From the NCBI GenBank assembly GCA_031277165.1, contig JAISLT010000028.1, forward strand, positions 1 to 63,222: a stretch of DNA of 63,222 nt, given 5' to 3'. The notes beneath the pieces are model-generated. The model was given only the letters and a program-made list of their open reading frames with translations, had not been told where the DNA came from and searched no databases. Positions within the stretch are counted from its first letter, which is position 1; each line of letters starts with the position of its first letter. A program made the translations under genes and the position numbers. This document shows, piece after piece, positions 22,807-31,309 of this stretch. This stretch comes from Spirochaetaceae bacterium (GTDB lineage: Bacteria > Spirochaetota > Spirochaetia > Treponematales > Breznakiellaceae).

Positions 22807-24386
22807 GGGGAGTCTCCCATAAGCCGGTCTATGTAGTAGGCCCCGCCCTGGTATCCGCCCCGGATCAGGGCGGTCCAAAAACCCCGGCCCAGGGGCAGGG
22901 TTTCCGGCGCCAGGCCGGTAAGTGTTTGGATCGCCCCCAGGGTTTCCCCGGGACTTCGGCCCATATAGTCCCGTATATCCGAGTTAAGAAAGCCCCAAAA
23001 GGGTTGAAATTTCGGGGGATCTCCCCTGCCGGCGGTTTTGGGGACCGGTTCGGGCAATTGGGCAAGTTCTTCCCGGAGTTTCCTGTCCAGGGCAAAGGCC
23101 GGGGGCGGAAAACAGGGCCCTTCCAGGGGACCCGCCAGGAAGGCGCCGGTTTCTTCGTCCGGGGCGGCCAGGCGGATAAGGATGCTCCGGGCGGCCCTGT
23201 CCGCGGCCGCCGCCGCCGCTTCCCGGTCCGGGAGGGCGCTAATCACATTTCCCCCCTTAGACACATTGTTTTCCGGGAACAGCACCCGCTGCCCCGGCCG
23301 GATCCGTAGAAAAAGGTCCCGCATGCCGGGAATTGCCAGGGCCTCTTCGGTTCCCCGGATAGAACGGACCAGGCCGGGGATAGAAATAAAGGCCCGTTCC
23401 GCACTGGTCCAATTCTTTACCGGTTCCAGTCCCCGGGGGGGGATCCCCAGGGCAGCGCAGATTGCCCCCCGGCAGGGTTCCGCCCCGGATGCATAGGGGT
23501 AGGTCCAGCCGGACATGTAGCCCCCAGAAAGCCGGGCGGCAATTTCTCCGATCATGGGGCCTTTTTTGGTAAGCTTTATATCCCCCTTGGCGGCGCCATT
23601 GTCAATTCCCAGGGCCCGGATCCCCCGGATAAACAATTCCGTAAGGGCTTCCTGGTCCTTTTGGGGGATCCTGGTGGGCATGGTGTGGCCCATTTCAATA
23701 AAATAGGGCGGAAAATAAATATGCCGGTCCGCCAGGCCGCAGATTGTTACCTGCCCCTGGTATATTACCGCGTCCACGGAAAATTCCGGCCCCTCCATAT
23801 ACTCTTCCACAATCACCCGGCGGGACCGGGAAAATACCAGGGCTTCTTCTACCGCCTCCCGAAGTTCCGTAAAATTATCCACCCGGCGGCAGCCCCGGCT
23901 GCCCATATTGTCCACCGGTTTAACCACCCCGGGATAGGCAAAGGGAAGTCCCTGAAAGGACGATGCCGGAGGAACCCCGGTCATTACCGTAAAGGCCGGG
24001 GATGGAAGCCCCCCCTGGGAAAAACGGCGGCGCATCCGTTCCTTATCCGATGCGTCCAGGGCCGTTTCGTAGGAGATCCCCGGCAGGCCGGTTTTTTCCG
24101 CGGTCCAGGCCACGGAGGCGGAAAAATCGGTCCCCGCGGTCATAACGCCCCTAAGCCCCCCTTCCGCCATGAGGGTCCGGGCCAATGCTTCTATTTTATG
24201 TATGTCCTTTAGATCAATGCACTCGAACCGATCCGCCTCGACGGATAGGGGCGCCCGGGGATCTCCGTCGATCACCACCGTCTCCAGTCCCATTTCTTTG
24301 GCGCAGCGAATGGCGGGCCCCTGCATGATCCCCGCCCCAAGGATCAGGATCCTTTCCCTTTTCCCTTCAACCGTATGGTCAATCAT
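22803..24386 (-). CDS. ATP-grasp ligase
   Basis: The ATG at 24386 overlaps the preceding stop by ATGA; 527 residues. An N-terminal Rossmann-like part (ILILGAGIMQGPAIRCAKEM) is followed by an ATP-grasp core of the carbamoyl-phosphate synthase/PurK type (GVVKPVDNMGSRGCRRV, VIVEEYMEGPEFSVD, GDIKLTKKGPMIGEIAARLSGG). A C-terminal extension of about 200 residues with a Pro-rich stretch is unassigned. Such enzymes join a carboxylate to an amine through an acyl-phosphate. Its neighbours suggest it modifies a sugar or links an amino acid to a glycan; the substrate is unknown. Confidence 0.75.
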   Translation of the reverse strand: MIDHTVEGKRERILILGAGIMQGPAIRCAKEMGLETVVIDGDPRAPLSVEADRFECIDLKDIHKIEALARTLMAEGGLRGVMTAGTDFSASVAWTAEKTGLPGISYETALDASDKERMRRRFSQGGLPSPAFTVMTGVPPASSFQGLPFAYPGVVKPVDNMGSRGCRRVDNFTELREAVEEALVFSRSRRVIVEEYMEGPEFSVDAVIYQGQVTICGLADRHIYFPPYFIEMGHTMPTRIPQKDQEALTELFIRGIRALGIDNGAAKGDIKLTKKGPMIGEIAARLSGGYMSGWTYPYASGAEPCRGAICAALGIPPRGLEPVKNWTSAERAFISIPGLVRSIRGTEEALAIPGMRDLFLRIRPGQRVLFPENNVSKGGNVISALPDREAAAAAADRAARSILIRLAAPDEETGAFLAGPLEGPCFPPPAFALDRKLREELAQLPEPVPKTAGRGDPPKFQPFWGFLNSDIRDYMGRSPGETLGAIQTLTGLAPETLPLGRGFWTALIRGGYQGGAYYIDRLMGDSP

Positions 24387-26296
24387 GGGTTCCAAAGCTT
24401 TCCCCCATTGATCGCGCCGGTCCGGGGCAGTTCCGCCCCCTTGACCGCATATATTTCAAAGGTATCTCCCAATCCTAATAAGACGCTAAGGGCCAAAAAA
24501 AAACGGAACGCCGGGCCCTTTAGCCGGGGCCCGATCAGGGGAAACCGTTCGGGATGGTGGCCGGTGATTACCCGTTTTTTTAGGCGAAATCCGTAGGACC
24601 GCAGGAGCCTTCCGCACCGGAGGGGATCCCATAGGGTCCAGTGATCTTCGGGGCTCCGTTCTAAAAAGTTCCGGAGGGATCTCCACCGGGAAACGCCCCG
24701 AAGCGAGGGGGTGGCAAGGGCCACAATTCCCCCGGTTTTAAGGAGCCTGTTAATCGCCCCCAGGGCCTGGCCGGGATCTATAAAATGTTCAACCACGTAC
24801 CAAAGGGTGATTACCTCAAATTCCCCCGGATTGCCGGGAAGATCCCCGGGAAAACAGCCCCGGACTGCGTTAATACCGAGTTTTTCCCGGACATACCGGA
24901 CCGGCCCTTCCCCCGGATCCAGCCCCAGGACCTTAAATCCCCCATCCCGGGCGGCGGCCAGGAAGGGACCGTAGGCGCAGCCTATGTCCAGCAGCCGGGG
25001 AATGGCCGGGGACTGGATCCGGCTTTTTTTTAAAAGGGAACGGATATGACCCAGCCGCCGTTCCCCCTGGGCTTGGATCCGGGAAAAATCTTCCAGGTAG
25101 GTCTTCCCGTACTGGTTCCGGTAGGCGGAAAAAAAATATTCATCGGTATATTCCACCGGGGGAGGCTTAAGCCTGTCCATATATACCATGCCGCAGGAAC
25201 AACGCCGGTAGGTTCTGTGGGAAAACCGGACCGGCTCCCTGCGGCTGTAAGCGCTCCGGCTTCCGCAGAAGGGGCAGCGGCGGTGTACAAGCGGAACGGC
25301 CCCGGAAATAAGGCCCGCCAGATCCTCCGGCTCCGGCGGTCCCCCGGATACGCCCCCCCCCCGGGTCACCCACCGCCGAAGGGCCTCCTCGCCCCGTTTT
25401 GCCGCCTCCGTGAGCACATCCCCGGACCGGAAAAGCCGGGAAAGGTTTTTAAGGCCCCTCCTGCCCCAGCCGGCGGAAAACAATCCCCCCCGGCGGGCAA
25501 GGGCTTCATGGTACGGGCCGGGATTGAGGAGCAGTACCGGAAGACGGGCATGGAGGGCTTCAAAGGCGGTAATTCCAAAATGGGTAATCAGCAGATCATA
25601 ATCCGCCAAGGATTCCCGAAAATCCCCGGAGTTTTCGCCGCCCCAGGCCCCCATGGTTCCTGGGGCCGCGATGATGGAAAGGTCCGCCGGTCCTGCGGCC
25701 CGCAGAATTGCCGCCGTCTTTGGGCCAAGGCCCGCGGGATCCTCGGCGCCAAAGCTAATAAGCACCCGAAGGGGGCCGGCGGCTTCCTCCGCCGGTTTAA
25801 AAGCGGGACGCCGTCTCTTGGGCAGAAAGAGCAGGGACGGGCGCAGGAGGTTGGGGGCTTCCCCATGGATCCCCGGCAGCAGATCGATAAGAAAATCGCA
25901 GCCCCTTCGGGAAAGGCCCTCGTCGATCCCCGCCACCGGACCCAGGGCCCGCCACCGGTCAAGCTCCTCCGGGGGGCAGCGATACCGGTCCAGAACGATG
26001 AGGGACCACCCTTTACCGGCCAGTTGTTCTTCGGATATAAGAAGATCTCCGGGGATCCGCGGATCTTCCCGGATTCTCCGGCCTGATCTCCGGTGTTTTA
26101 CGGAATTATCCGGATCCTCCACGGGGTACAGCCAGGCCTCCCTTCCCCCGGAACGGAGGGCCCGGACCAGGGCAATGGAGCGGAAAAGGTGGCCCCCTCC
26201 CCTGCCCTGTCCGCAGGCCGGTACCACCAGGACCGCCCCGGATCTTTCCGGTGATTCCGCCGGAATGTTCATGGCAGTTTGCTGCGCCGGGCCCAT
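24383..26296 (-). CDS. PseG-like nucleotide-sugar hydrolase/glycosyltransferase fused to SAM methyltransferase
   Basis: The ATG at 26296 follows GGGAG just after the upstream TAA; 637 residues. Residues about 15-330 resemble PseG (GQGRGGGHLFRSIALVRAL, LISFGAED, DLLITHFGITAFEALHARLP), a GT-B-fold UDP-sugar hydrolase of pseudaminic acid synthesis. Residues about 330-637 carry a zinc-ribbon-like segment (CPFCGSRS ... CSCGMVYMDR) and a class I methyltransferase (LLDIGCAYGPFLAAARDGGF, EVITLWYVVEHFIDP). The fusion suggests sugar hydrolysis and methylation on one glycan path. Overlap with the next gene is ATGA. Confidence 0.7.
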   Translation of the reverse strand: MGPAQQTAMNIPAESPERSGAVLVVPACGQGRGGGHLFRSIALVRALRSGGREAWLYPVEDPDNSVKHRRSGRRIREDPRIPGDLLISEEQLAGKGWSLIVLDRYRCPPEELDRWRALGPVAGIDEGLSRRGCDFLIDLLPGIHGEAPNLLRPSLLFLPKRRRPAFKPAEEAAGPLRVLISFGAEDPAGLGPKTAAILRAAGPADLSIIAAPGTMGAWGGENSGDFRESLADYDLLITHFGITAFEALHARLPVLLLNPGPYHEALARRGGLFSAGWGRRGLKNLSRLFRSGDVLTEAAKRGEEALRRWVTRGGGVSGGPPEPEDLAGLISGAVPLVHRRCPFCGSRSAYSRREPVRFSHRTYRRCSCGMVYMDRLKPPPVEYTDEYFFSAYRNQYGKTYLEDFSRIQAQGERRLGHIRSLLKKSRIQSPAIPRLLDIGCAYGPFLAAARDGGFKVLGLDPGEGPVRYVREKLGINAVRGCFPGDLPGNPGEFEVITLWYVVEHFIDPGQALGAINRLLKTGGIVALATPSLRGVSRWRSLRNFLERSPEDHWTLWDPLRCGRLLRSYGFRLKKRVITGHHPERFPLIGPRLKGPAFRFFLALSVLLGLGDTFEIYAVKGAELPRTGAINGGKLWNP

Positions 26297-26298
26297 GG

Positions 26299-27069
26299 TT
26301 ACTCCCAAAACCGGTACAAGGCCGGTTCCGTACCCCGGAGTCCGCCGGCGGATCCACCGGCGCTGCGGACCGGCGGATCCGCGGCCTCCATGATAACCCT
26401 GCCCAGATGGCGCTCTTCCTTTGCCGCGGCCAGTAAATTCCCGTACAGGTCCTGGGCCCGGTGGTAATCTTCCGGGGTATCCACCGTAAGCCGGAGGGGC
26501 CGGAGGGGATTGTCCTGCCAGGGCCGGGGCGCCAGGGGCCGGTGGAGCCGGAACAAATTCGGGTGTGTGTACAGATAGGGGCAGACATGCTCCCGCTCAT
26601 CCCCCCTGTCCGCTTCTTCCCCCGCCCGAAGGAGGGCGGCGGCGCTTACCGCCTCTACCCCCGCCCCAAGGGGAAGCCCCGCATAGCCTCCATAATCCGC
26701 CCCCAGGGCGGCGGATTCCTGTGCAATGGCCGCCGCCGCATCGGCAAACACAAAGGGATTATCAGCGGTGGCCCGGATTACCCGGGAAGAATCCCCCCCA
26801 GGGTTGGGAAAGAAACGGCCTATGGCGCCGCAGTACCGGCCCAGGACATCCTCCTTAGGGCCCCGGTACAGTTCAAATCCCCCCCGTTTTGCCAGGGGGA
26901 GGAAAAAATCGGCGGCGTCCTCGGGACAGGCCAGAACCCGGAGATCACAGGGAACCGCCCCCAGGGCCTCCATGACCCTAAAAACCAGGGGTTCCCCCCC
27001 CAGGGGAAGCAGACTTTTTCCCGGAAGCCGGTGAGAATCTACCCTGGCCTGAAGGATCAGAACCGTCAT
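26299..27069 (-). CDS. SpsF-like cytidylyltransferase family protein
   Basis: The ATG at 27069 overlaps the upstream TGA (ATGA), giving 256 residues starting MTVLILQARVDSHRLPGKSL, a textbook nucleotidyltransferase start (QAR...LPGK) like SpsF and CMP-sugar synthetases. VLGRYCGAI, RATADNPFVFAD and LRLTVDTPEDY are further family landmarks. It would activate a sugar, for instance a nonulosonate, as a CMP derivative in the cytosol. It is flanked by a glycosyltransferase and a PseG-like protein, consistent with a surface or flagellin glycan path. Confidence 0.75.
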   Translation of the reverse strand: MTVLILQARVDSHRLPGKSLLPLGGEPLVFRVMEALGAVPCDLRVLACPEDAADFFLPLAKRGGFELYRGPKEDVLGRYCGAIGRFFPNPGGDSSRVIRATADNPFVFADAAAAIAQESAALGADYGGYAGLPLGAGVEAVSAAALLRAGEEADRGDEREHVCPYLYTHPNLFRLHRPLAPRPWQDNPLRPLRLTVDTPEDYHRAQDLYGNLLAAAKEERHLGRVIMEAADPPVRSAGGSAGGLRGTEPALYRFWE

Positions 27070-28022
27070 GTACCGGCCCCCTGTTCCCACAGTTCCATCA
27101 CCGACCGGGCGTCCCGGCAAAAACGGTTCCGGTTCTCCCGGACCCAGCGGCGTTCCCGGGAAAATTCAATCCAGGCGCTTAAGGGATCCCACCCTGCCTT
27201 GGCCAGGTACCGGGGAAAACAGCGGATCGGTATATGGGCGTGGTCCAGCCGGAAAACCGGGGCCAGATTTTTTAGGTAAAAAAGACGGTAGGACCTGTCC
27301 GCGGTGTTGTCCGCCGCCGGAGTAACCCCGTCAAAGACCAGCCGGATAATCTGGGTGGAGCGGATCTCTTCCCCCCACAGATGGGCGCGGAACCCAAAGT
27401 CCATGAGCTGCCAGTGAAGGCGGGGAATATTCCGGTCAAATCCCCCCAGGCGCAGGAACCGTTCTTTGTCGTAGACCCCCGTATATTCGTAGGGAAAAAG
27501 GGAGTCCTGGTTTTCCCATTCCGGCGGCTTTGGCAGGACCCGGAGGGTTCCCTTGTAAAACATCGGCATAATAAGGGTATGGAGGAGTTCAAACCGGGAA
27601 TTCTGGATCGCCGGAACCGTACAGAGCCGCTTGCCCCCAAATAGTTCCATGATCTTTGCCGCCCCCAGGCCGTTAAAAAGCCTGTAATCGTTCCAGAGGA
27701 CAAAAAAGAAGGGGCTGGACAGTTCCGCCGCGGCCAGGTTGATCCCCTCGCCGGGGCTGATCGGCTCCTTAACCAGGATAAAACGGATAAAGGGAAAACG
27801 GCCGGAAAGGTCCTCCAGATCGTACCGTTCCTGGGGCCCCTCAATCGAAAGGATATAGTCAAACCCCGCTTTCTCCAATTCCTGGAAAAGGGTCCGCCGG
27901 GGATAGCGTCCCCCCCGGTTAAGGAGTACCGCGGAAAGCCCCGTGGAAGCCGCCCGTTCCGTTCCCCCCACCGCCGTATAGGGGGGCAGGGGGCTGTTAA
28001 AAATTGAAGGTATAGTACTCAT
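27066..28022 (-). CDS. GT-A-type glycosyltransferase-like protein
   Basis: Starting at ATG 28022 (overlapping the preceding gene by 26 bp), the product is about 318 residues. An N-terminal nucleotide-binding-like region (LSAVLLNRGGRYPRRTLFQE, then FDYILSIEG) is followed by FVLWNDYRLFNG in place of a classic DxD and GGFDRNIPRLHWQLMDFGFR, resembling the acceptor-side segment of family 2/27-like transferases. It is probably a glycosyltransferase acting with the cytidylyltransferase encoded immediately downstream. The metal motif is not standard, so the family is only moderately sure. Confidence 0.55.
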   Translation of the reverse strand: MSTIPSIFNSPLPPYTAVGGTERAASTGLSAVLLNRGGRYPRRTLFQELEKAGFDYILSIEGPQERYDLEDLSGRFPFIRFILVKEPISPGEGINLAAAELSSPFFFVLWNDYRLFNGLGAAKIMELFGGKRLCTVPAIQNSRFELLHTLIMPMFYKGTLRVLPKPPEWENQDSLFPYEYTGVYDKERFLRLGGFDRNIPRLHWQLMDFGFRAHLWGEEIRSTQIIRLVFDGVTPAADNTADRSYRLFYLKNLAPVFRLDHAHIPIRCFPRYLAKAGWDPLSAWIEFSRERRWVRENRNRFCRDARSVMELWEQGAGT

Positions 28023-29547
28023 CGCATACCGTACAGGGGATCCCTGGCTCTCCATAGTTTTTTTTGCAGTGGAGATCGTACCGTTCCTTCCCCCGTTCCC
28101 AAATGTTTTCCAGATCTTCCTTTAATGCATTCCCCAGGGCTCCCATTCTGCCCTCCGGATCTTCCCGGCAGACCGGAACGGTCCCATCCAGCAGGACCGG
28201 AAAATCCCGCAGTATATGCCAGCAGGGGCGGCGTTCCACCGGAGAAAGGTCTGCCCCCTGGCGGCGGGGGAGAAAACCGCAAAAGTCATCGTATTTTTGG
28301 ATGATGATCCCCGGACCGTTTTTTTCTGCCCCCCAGGATTTCCAACTGCGATAGAACTGTTCAATGGGGTCCTCCTCCCCGGCGGTTCTAACGGCCTCCA
28401 CATACACCCGGTCCTCTTCGCCGGGTTTCCGGGGAAAAAGGGAAACCAGATCTTCAACAAGGGAGAATTTTTTACCCCCGGCCTGGGGGATTTCCCTGGG
28501 GTTAAGGGAAACAATCCAGGAAAAGAACCGGTCCCCGGGACGTTCCGGGATTGCCCGGGCCAGGGTTTCCAGGGCCTCCCTGGTCCAGCCGGCGCCGGAA
28601 GTTTCAATCACCAGGGAAAGGGCCCGCCTGCTTAGGACGCCCCGGATAAGTTCATCCCGCCGGGGATGAAGGGCCGGTTCCCCCCAGAGAGAAAGATCGA
28701 TCACCCCATCCCCGGCAAAGTCTTCGATTTTGTCCAAAAGTTTTTCAAAATCCTCCGGGTCAAGAAAATCATCCCCCCCTGGACGGGCAGGGAACCGGGG
28801 ATAGGGACAGATACCGCAGGCGCCGGAATTTTCCTCCCGGGGCGGACAGGGGCGGGCAATTTGGATGGGAAAAAAGGCCGGCAGGGTCCGCAGGTATTCA
28901 GGATTCTCCGCGATGATCCGTTCCGCATCCCCGGCGCCGGTACAGGGAACCCCGGCAAACCGTTCCAGCAGCAGGAAGTTGCGGCGGGAATCGGCGGCCA
29001 GGGAAATACGGTGGTACCGAAGATCCACCGGGGAAATTTCCGTTTCTATATCGAAGGAATTGATGTCTTTCTGGAGGATCCCAAAGAGGGTGTCCCGCCT
29101 AACCGGGCCGGCGCCGGCTTCTCCGGCAATTTTAAAGAGAATTCCCGCGGCGGCGCCGGTGATTAGTTCCGGGGCCAATCCGTAGGGCCAGCCGTCGGCA
29201 TAGGAATAATCCGCCGCAAACCGTTTGTGCCGCAGGGCCAGCCGTTCCGCCAAGGCGGGGTCGAGAAAGGGCGTATCCGCCCAGGCATAGTAGGCAAAAT
29301 CATAGCCGGAACTTTCCTCCGAAAGAACCCTAAGCAGTTCCGACACGGTCCATTCCGGCCTGCTTATTACCGGCCCGGAAACTTCCGGCAGCTCCGTTCC
29401 CTCCCCGGCCAAAACCAGGACTTTTTCCGTCCCCGGAAAAGAACGGGCCCGTTCCAAGGCCAAGGAAAAGGGGCTGCCCCCCCCCCGCAGGGGCTGAAAA
29501 GCCGGCGAATGTAATGCGCCGCCGTACAAAACCGTGAGTGCATGCAT
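27997..29547 (-). CDS. spiro-SPASM protein (radical-SAM-like with SPASM C-terminus)
   Basis: The product is 516 residues. The N-terminal part resembles a nucleotidyltransferase-like domain (VLYGG ... KVLVLAGEG, YDFAYYAWADTPFLD). The central region resembles a radical SAM barrel (LSLWGEPALHPRRDELIRGV, VIETSGAGWT), but the cluster-binding triad is atypical (ACGICPYPRF). The C-terminus has SPASM-type cysteines (RPCWHILRDFPVLLDGTVPV then C, and CKKNYGEPGIPCTVCDEY). This layout matches a protein family described only from spirochetes. It is the first gene of the glycan-type cluster. Biochemical role unknown. Confidence 0.75.
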   Translation of the reverse strand: MHALTVLYGGALHSPAFQPLRGGGSPFSLALERARSFPGTEKVLVLAGEGTELPEVSGPVISRPEWTVSELLRVLSEESSGYDFAYYAWADTPFLDPALAERLALRHKRFAADYSYADGWPYGLAPELITGAAAGILFKIAGEAGAGPVRRDTLFGILQKDINSFDIETEISPVDLRYHRISLAADSRRNFLLLERFAGVPCTGAGDAERIIAENPEYLRTLPAFFPIQIARPCPPREENSGACGICPYPRFPARPGGDDFLDPEDFEKLLDKIEDFAGDGVIDLSLWGEPALHPRRDELIRGVLSRRALSLVIETSGAGWTREALETLARAIPERPGDRFFSWIVSLNPREIPQAGGKKFSLVEDLVSLFPRKPGEEDRVYVEAVRTAGEEDPIEQFYRSWKSWGAEKNGPGIIIQKYDDFCGFLPRRQGADLSPVERRPCWHILRDFPVLLDGTVPVCREDPEGRMGALGNALKEDLENIWERGKERYDLHCKKNYGEPGIPCTVCDEYYTFNF

Positions 29548-29763
29548 ATATTTTAAGTATCGGCGCTTTATTCCCAGACATTTGCGGAATATCCGGAAAT
29601 TCCGGCGGAAGCGGAGGCTTTCTCAAAATTTCAGTCTTTGGGAAAGCAGGTTTTATGTGCCGTTTTTATGTACCAATAGAACAAAATCCCCAATAAGGTC
29701 AAGTAAAACGGTTGAAGAACCGGGCCCTGGTTTTCCCCAGGGTTCTTTAGGGTAGTTTTAACA

Positions 29764-29788
29764 TAATTCCTTATACTACAAGGAATTA
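29764..29788. repeat. 25-bp tRNA-linked palindrome, copy 3
   Basis: Arms TAATTCCTT and AAGGAATTA surround ATACTAC. It lies five bases 3' of tRNA-Phe. It differs from the copy at 10000-10024 at one or two central bases. No integrase lies nearby, so this copy could be an empty attachment site or a generic tRNA-3' element. Confidence 0.75.
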
Positions 29789-29793
29789 TAAAA

Positions 29794-29866
29794 TGCCGCC
29801 TCAGAGAATCGAACTCTAGACACAAGGATTTTCAGTCCTTTGCTCTACCAACTGAGCTAAGGCGGC
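29794..29866 (-). tRNA. tRNA-Phe (anticodon GAA)
   Basis: On the minus strand: acceptor GCCGCCT with AGGCGGC, D arm GCTC/GAGC, anticodon stem AAGGA/TCCTT with loop CTGAAAA, T arm TAGAG/CTCTG with TTCGATT, discriminator A. Anticodon GAA. CCA is not encoded. A strong promoter lies at 29955-29983, giving an untranslated leader of about 80 nt. Confidence 0.97.
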
Positions 29867-29954
29867 GTGGTTTCTGCCTTTTTGCAGCGTATGTTTTACC
29901 GTTTTCGCTTAATCCGTCAACCCCGAAACTGACAGAACTTTGGGATTGGTTCTA

Positions 29955-29983
29955 TATATACGCTAAATCACCCCGATTGTCAA
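29955..29983 (-). promoter_or_regulatory. promoter of tRNA-Phe
   Basis: TTGACA (29978-29983) and TATATA (29955-29960) with a 17-bp spacer on the minus strand. Confidence 0.75.
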
Positions 29984-30064
29984 TGGTTTTGGGGGAATTT
30001 TTACAATTTTTCCTTATGTAACAGGCTGTGCCACGAAACATATCCCAAAAAGGCTTTTTTTCCC

Positions 30065-30094
30065 TTGACAATATATAGTTGCGCCGGGTAGTTT
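30065..30094 (+). promoter_or_regulatory. promoter of the outer-membrane protein gene at 30185
   Basis: TTGACA (30065-30070) and TAGTTT (30089-30094) with an 18-bp spacer. It gives a leader of about 85 nt; GTAGGGGGG before the ATG is the ribosome site. The rest of 29867-30184 shows nothing else. Confidence 0.6.
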
Positions 30095-30184
30095 TAAACT
30101 CACCCGGAGCTGTATTTTCCGGGCATACTTTTTACATCAGGACAGCCCCTAAAGACCGGGGTTCTTGATAGTGTAGGGGGGCAT

Positions 30185-31210
30185 ATGAAAGAGCTCAAAA
30201 AAGTCCTTGTTATTGTACTGTTGGCGGCCTTTGCGGTCCTGCCGCTTTCGGCCCAGACGACCATTACCACCCTGGAAGACGCCATTGACGATGCGGCGGA
30301 AATTCTGGGAAGGGCGATGATTACCAATTCGGGGCTGGGGCTAAACTGGTCCGATGCATATATAGGCCAGTTGATTGGGAAGCCTCCCCACTTTGGAATT
30401 GGGATAAGCACCGGTTTTACGGGGATTCCTCTGGAGAATCTTGACGATATTTATAAACAATTTGACTCCGACGGCGTGGATTCCTTGGATATACCCATCA
30501 ACTTCCTGCCCCTGCCAACCGTGGCGGGGGAAATTAGGCTTGGCGGGTTTTTTCTTCCCTTCGACATAGGGATCAAGGCCCTGCCCCTGCCCAAAATAGA
30601 CGTGGGAGGGGTTTCGTTAAAATACCTGATGGTGGGCGGGGATTTTCGCTACGCGCTTATGCAGCAGGAAAAGGGCAGTTGGAAACCGGCTATTTCCGCC
30701 GGCCTGGGCCTGACCTACACCAAGGTCGATTTGACCTCTTCCATGGGGGGAGAATCCACCGATGTGGACCTTAGCGACCTTGGACCGACCTACAACAATC
30801 ATAAATTGATAATTTCCTCCCCGGAACTGGATTTTTCGATGAAAAACATTACCCTGGATCTTAAGGTCCAGGTAAGCAAAAAGCTCTTTATCATTACGCC
30901 CTACCTGGGCATGGGGCTTAGTTACGGCTGGTCCACCATCGATTTTGGGGCTGATTCAGAACTCCAATATTCTGCCAGTGGAAGCCCGGGTCCCGTTCCA
31001 TCTTCGCTCATAAACGATGTGGAAGCGGCCACCGGCCTGTCCCTCGGCGATACCAGTCTTGAGAAATCGGTAAAATACAACGGTTTTGGCCTTAGGGGTT
31101 TTGGGGGGCTGTCCTTCGACATCTTTGCGGTAAGGATTGACCTAACCGGCCTCTACGACATTGTAAACCGGAACTGGGGAACGAGCCTGGGGATCAGGGT
31201 ACAGATCTAG
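30185..31210 (+). CDS. predicted outer-membrane beta-barrel protein
   Basis: The product is 341 residues with a signal peptide (MKELKKVLVIVLLAAFAVLPLSAQ). A 40-residue helical-looking segment follows, then regular amphipathic strands (LPTVAGEIRLGGFFLPFDIG, LFIITPYLGMGLSYGWSTID, FGLRGFGGLSFDIFAVRIDL) ending GTSLGIRVQI. The pattern fits an outer-membrane barrel of roughly 12-14 strands; no named family is recognised. It stands alone with its own promoter. The TAG stop is part of the CTAG end of a repeat shared with the convergent gene. Confidence 0.7.
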   Translation: MKELKKVLVIVLLAAFAVLPLSAQTTITTLEDAIDDAAEILGRAMITNSGLGLNWSDAYIGQLIGKPPHFGIGISTGFTGIPLENLDDIYKQFDSDGVDSLDIPINFLPLPTVAGEIRLGGFFLPFDIGIKALPLPKIDVGGVSLKYLMVGGDFRYALMQQEKGSWKPAISAGLGLTYTKVDLTSSMGGESTDVDLSDLGPTYNNHKLIISSPELDFSMKNITLDLKVQVSKKLFIITPYLGMGLSYGWSTIDFGADSELQYSASGSPGPVPSSLINDVEAATGLSLGDTSLEKSVKYNGFGLRGFGGLSFDIFAVRIDLTGLYDIVNRNWGTSLGIRVQI

Positions 31211-31309
31211 GAGTTTGTTGTTTTGCGCATACAACTCTTAAAAATCGCCGGTCAGGCGATTTGTACCTTGCAAACGCCATCGGACCAAGGGTCCGCAGCA
31301 GGCTGCTAG
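31207..31309. repeat. modular inverted repeat between two convergent stop codons
   Basis: The element starts CTAGGAGTTTGTTG and ends CGCAGCAGGCTGCTAG. The first CTAG contains the TAG of the + gene and the last CTAG contains the TAG of the - gene, so it exactly fills the gap between them. The centre has AAATCGCCGGTCAGGCGATTT and CATCGGACCAAGGGTCCG modules. Confidence 0.8.
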
